From the NCBI GenBank assembly GCA_050117315.1, contig JASFMY010000199.1:1-6499 (forward strand): DNA of 6,499 bases. The letters are read 5' to 3'. The notes beneath the pieces were generated by a model, which saw nothing but the letters and a program-made list of their open reading frames with translations, made no database searches and was not told where the DNA came from. The position numbers and the translations under genes are program-made. The stretch comes from JANQIV01 sp050117315. GTDB lineage: Bacteria > Bacteroidota > Ignavibacteria > Ignavibacteriales > Melioribacteraceae. Within the stretch, counting starts at the first letter, position 1; the number at the start of each line of letters is the position of its first letter. Below, in pieces: positions 5,270 to 6,499 of this stretch.

Positions 5270-5902
5270 TTATTTTGTTAGCAACATTTTTTTTGTTACA
5301 ACGTTATTGCCGATTTCAAGCTTATAAATATACATACCGCTCGCAAGCTTGCTTCCATCGAACAATAATTGATAAGTTCCGGCTTCAAGATATCGATTTA
5401 CAAGTACCGCAACTTTTTCTCCAATAATATTATATACCGTTAGATTGGCAAACTCCGAACTTGATAATGAGAATCTTATTGTTGTTGAAGGATTAAAAGG
5501 ATTCGGGAAATTCTGCTTTAATTCAATTTCATTTGAAATTGTTGTCCCGAGAGTAATTTCATTGGAATATACAAAAGTACCGTCATAAGCAATTATTTTT
5601 AACCTATATTTATATGAATATCCGGTAATATATGTTTTGTCTTCAAAAATATATTCTTGTAATACAAAGCTGTATCCGTGTCCTAATACAAAACCGATTT
5701 TTTCCCATTCGCTATAACCGGAATCCAGCTTTTGGCATCTTTCAACTTCAAATCCGTAGTTATTTGTTTCAGTTGCCGTTGACCAAAACAAATTAGCCTT
5801 GTTATCATTCATTAAGGCGTTAAACAAAATTAATTCAACCGGATCTGTTGAACTGAAGGTATAAATAGATAAACTAAAATATAATAAGTATATATATTTC
5901 AT
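5270..5902 (-). CDS. Short T9SS-sorted protein: FN3-like segment plus type-A C-terminal domain
   Basis: A 210-residue protein consisting almost only of a secretion tail. Residues 1-18 form a signal peptide (MKYIYLLYFSLSIYTFSS). Residues about 20-130 are an FN3-like segment: PVELILFNA, then FWSTATETNNYGFEVER, WEKIGFV, YKYRLKIIAYDGTFVYSNEI. Residues 131-210 are a type IX secretion sorting domain with NFPNPFNPSTTIRFSL, LTVYNIIGEKVAVLV, LASGMYIYKL and KKMLLTK. Such domains usually terminate much longer secreted enzymes or adhesins, are recognised by the T9SS translocon and removed at the cell surface. No catalytic or binding domain is left here. The frame extends to ATG 6022, but only ATG 5902 (or 5914) puts the signal peptide first; GGGAAA lies just before 5902. 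It may be a small surface protein or the remnant of a larger cargo after deletion. Confidence 0.8.
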   Translation of the reverse strand: MKYIYLLYFSLSIYTFSSTDPVELILFNALMNDNKANLFWSTATETNNYGFEVERCQKLDSGYSEWEKIGFVLGHGYSFVLQEYIFEDKTYITGYSYKYRLKIIAYDGTFVYSNEITLGTTISNEIELKQNFPNPFNPSTTIRFSLSSSEFANLTVYNIIGEKVAVLVNRYLEAGTYQLLFDGSKLASGMYIYKLEIGNNVVTKKMLLTK

Positions 5903-6040
5903 TTTATTTCCCATTTCAAATAAATAATCTAATCTTAATAATTCTTCATCTGATATATCAAAATGATAAAACAAATTATTTTTAATAGTATTATCGTGAA
6001 TCTCACCGGATAGTTTAATCATTTATCAAAACTGTTTGGT

Positions 6041-6307
6041 ACTTTGGGGGAAATTTACCGATATGTTGTTGGGGCAAGAATGAACTTTATATATTTGAGT
6101 TATGAATAAACTATTCCAAGCATGGTGTGTAGTGAAGACAATAGCAACGGTATAGATTATATTACTTACATTTTAGACGGTTAGGATTGCAATATTTTCA
6201 ACAATTGGGTATTAGGAGTTGCATTTAGATACAATTGGGCTAATGTAGAAAGCAATGTTCAGGAAGGAGTTAATGTATACTTGTTGCAAATTGGTTTTGG
6301 GATTTAG
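6041..6307 (+). pseudogene. Decayed C-terminal fragment of a barrel protein paralogous to 4121-4774
   Basis: Read in the frame ending at TAG 6305-6307, this stretch encodes GEIYRYVVGARMNF, then SEDNSNGIDYITYIL, then LGVAFRYNWANVE. It aligns with residues about 124-217 of the intact barrel protein (SLEIFGGAGAGTNF, TEDKSNGRDFITYVL, LGMEFRYNWADYE). I count 32 identities in an ungapped stretch of 62 positions. Two in-frame stops interrupt it, TAA at 6107-6109 and TAG at 6182-6184, but no frameshift is needed after 6065. The first ~120 residues, including the signal peptide, are absent; upstream lies the start region of the minus-strand T9SS gene. The end (LLQIGFGI) is shorter than the intact FTLKYLY end and overlaps a 19-bp inverted repeat. 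It is a relic of an older duplication. Confidence 0.8.
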
Positions 6308-6412
6308 TTTTTATTTAGAACTCACCTAAATCCTCCCCGCCTCCCAAAGTCTCGTACGGCGGGCAGGTCTTAAAAAGAGAGGACTTTATAGCAAAATCCC
6401 AAAACCAATTTG
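6287..6412. repeat. Inverted repeat with 19-bp perfect arms
   Basis: CAAATTGGTTTTGGGATTT (6287-6305) is exactly inverted at 6394-6412, with 88 bases between. The spacer holds a second-level pairing (TCCTC 6331-6335 with GAGGA 6379-6383) and a GTACGGCGGGCAGG segment akin to the 39-bp repeats at 4851 and 4932. The left arm overlaps the last codons of the barrel-gene remnant. Confidence 0.75.
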
Positions 6413-6499
6413 GCTTGTGTATAAAAGCGGGCTGTCCGCATATTATGTTGTTGAACGAAACCGCCAAAGCGGCAGCACCGTGTTCATTGAAATATTGAG
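6413..6499. other. Unassigned structured sequence at the window edge
   Basis: No gene start or stop can be assigned here. Short hairpins are visible: GCGG/CCGC around GCTGT at about 6427-6439, and CCGC/GCGG around CAAA at 6461-6472. GTTGAAC (6450-6456) fits the GTTRRRY core of integron attC sites, but no partner RYYYAAC site is found upstream, so no attC call is made. The sequence is less AT-rich than the genes and resembles the neighbouring repeat material. Confidence 0.3.

Noticed and set aside
5903..6022. A 40-residue N-terminal extension of the T9SS gene from ATG 6022
   Set aside because: Using it would bury the signal peptide inside the protein, which is incompatible with Sec export needed for T9SS sorting; ATG 5902 is the better start.
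6430..6472. Integron attC site
   Set aside because: Only one GTTGAAC core-like heptamer is present; no matching RYYYAAC partner, no cassette ORF and no integrase are seen.

Overview
The window is AT-rich bacterial DNA that most likely comes from an Ignavibacteriota/Chlorobi-type member of the Bacteroidota supergroup. The best clue is the minus-strand gene near the right end. It has an FN3-like segment followed by a type-A type IX secretion (T9SS) C-terminal domain of the NFPNPFNPST ... SGMYIYKL ... KKM form, a style very common in that lineage. The abundance of short intergenic palindromes and dispersed repeats fits the same picture. The assignment is inference, because no marker gene is present.

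Layout: (1) 1-738 has no credible gene. It is a dense repeat island: a perfect 36-bp palindrome (19-54), a dispersed repeat (127-204), a 10-bp-stem hairpin (239-262), a 140-bp MITE-like element with 31-bp terminal inverted repeats around a 24-bp palindrome (297-436), a REP-like cluster of three hairpins (451-588) and an imperfect inverted repeat (653-683). (2) 739-4774 holds four plus-strand envelope genes in tight succession. The first two look like the N-terminal and C-terminal halves of the exopolysaccharide-associated outer-membrane protein YjbH (DUF940), split into two separately exported proteins one base apart. The third is a lipoprotein with a carboxypeptidase-regulatory-like domain and a ZU5-like domain. 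The fourth is a small outer-membrane beta-barrel protein. (3) 4771-5243 is a second repeat island that starts exactly on the barrel gene's stop codon. It carries an inverted, nearly identical copy of the left-island repeat, two structured 39-bp repeats, and a strong stem-loop at the convergent gene end. (4) 5270-5902 (minus) encodes a very short T9SS-sorted protein. (5) 6041-6307 (plus) is a decayed C-terminal fragment of a paralog of the 4121-4774 barrel protein, with two in-frame stops. (6) 6287-6499 contains a 19-bp inverted repeat and unassigned structured sequence.

Working picture: the four plus-strand genes probably form one or two transcription units building an outer-membrane assembly related to surface polysaccharide. 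Two halves of a YjbH-like double barrel are made together, followed by a lipid-anchored beta-rich protein and an OmpW/opacity-like barrel. No polysaccharide biosynthesis enzyme and no recognisable YjbE/F/G partner is visible, so the polysaccharide link rests on family resemblance alone. The most interesting points are the split YjbH, its pairing with an unusual lipoprotein, the matching inverted repeats that bracket the operon, and the barrel-gene remnant beyond the T9SS gene.
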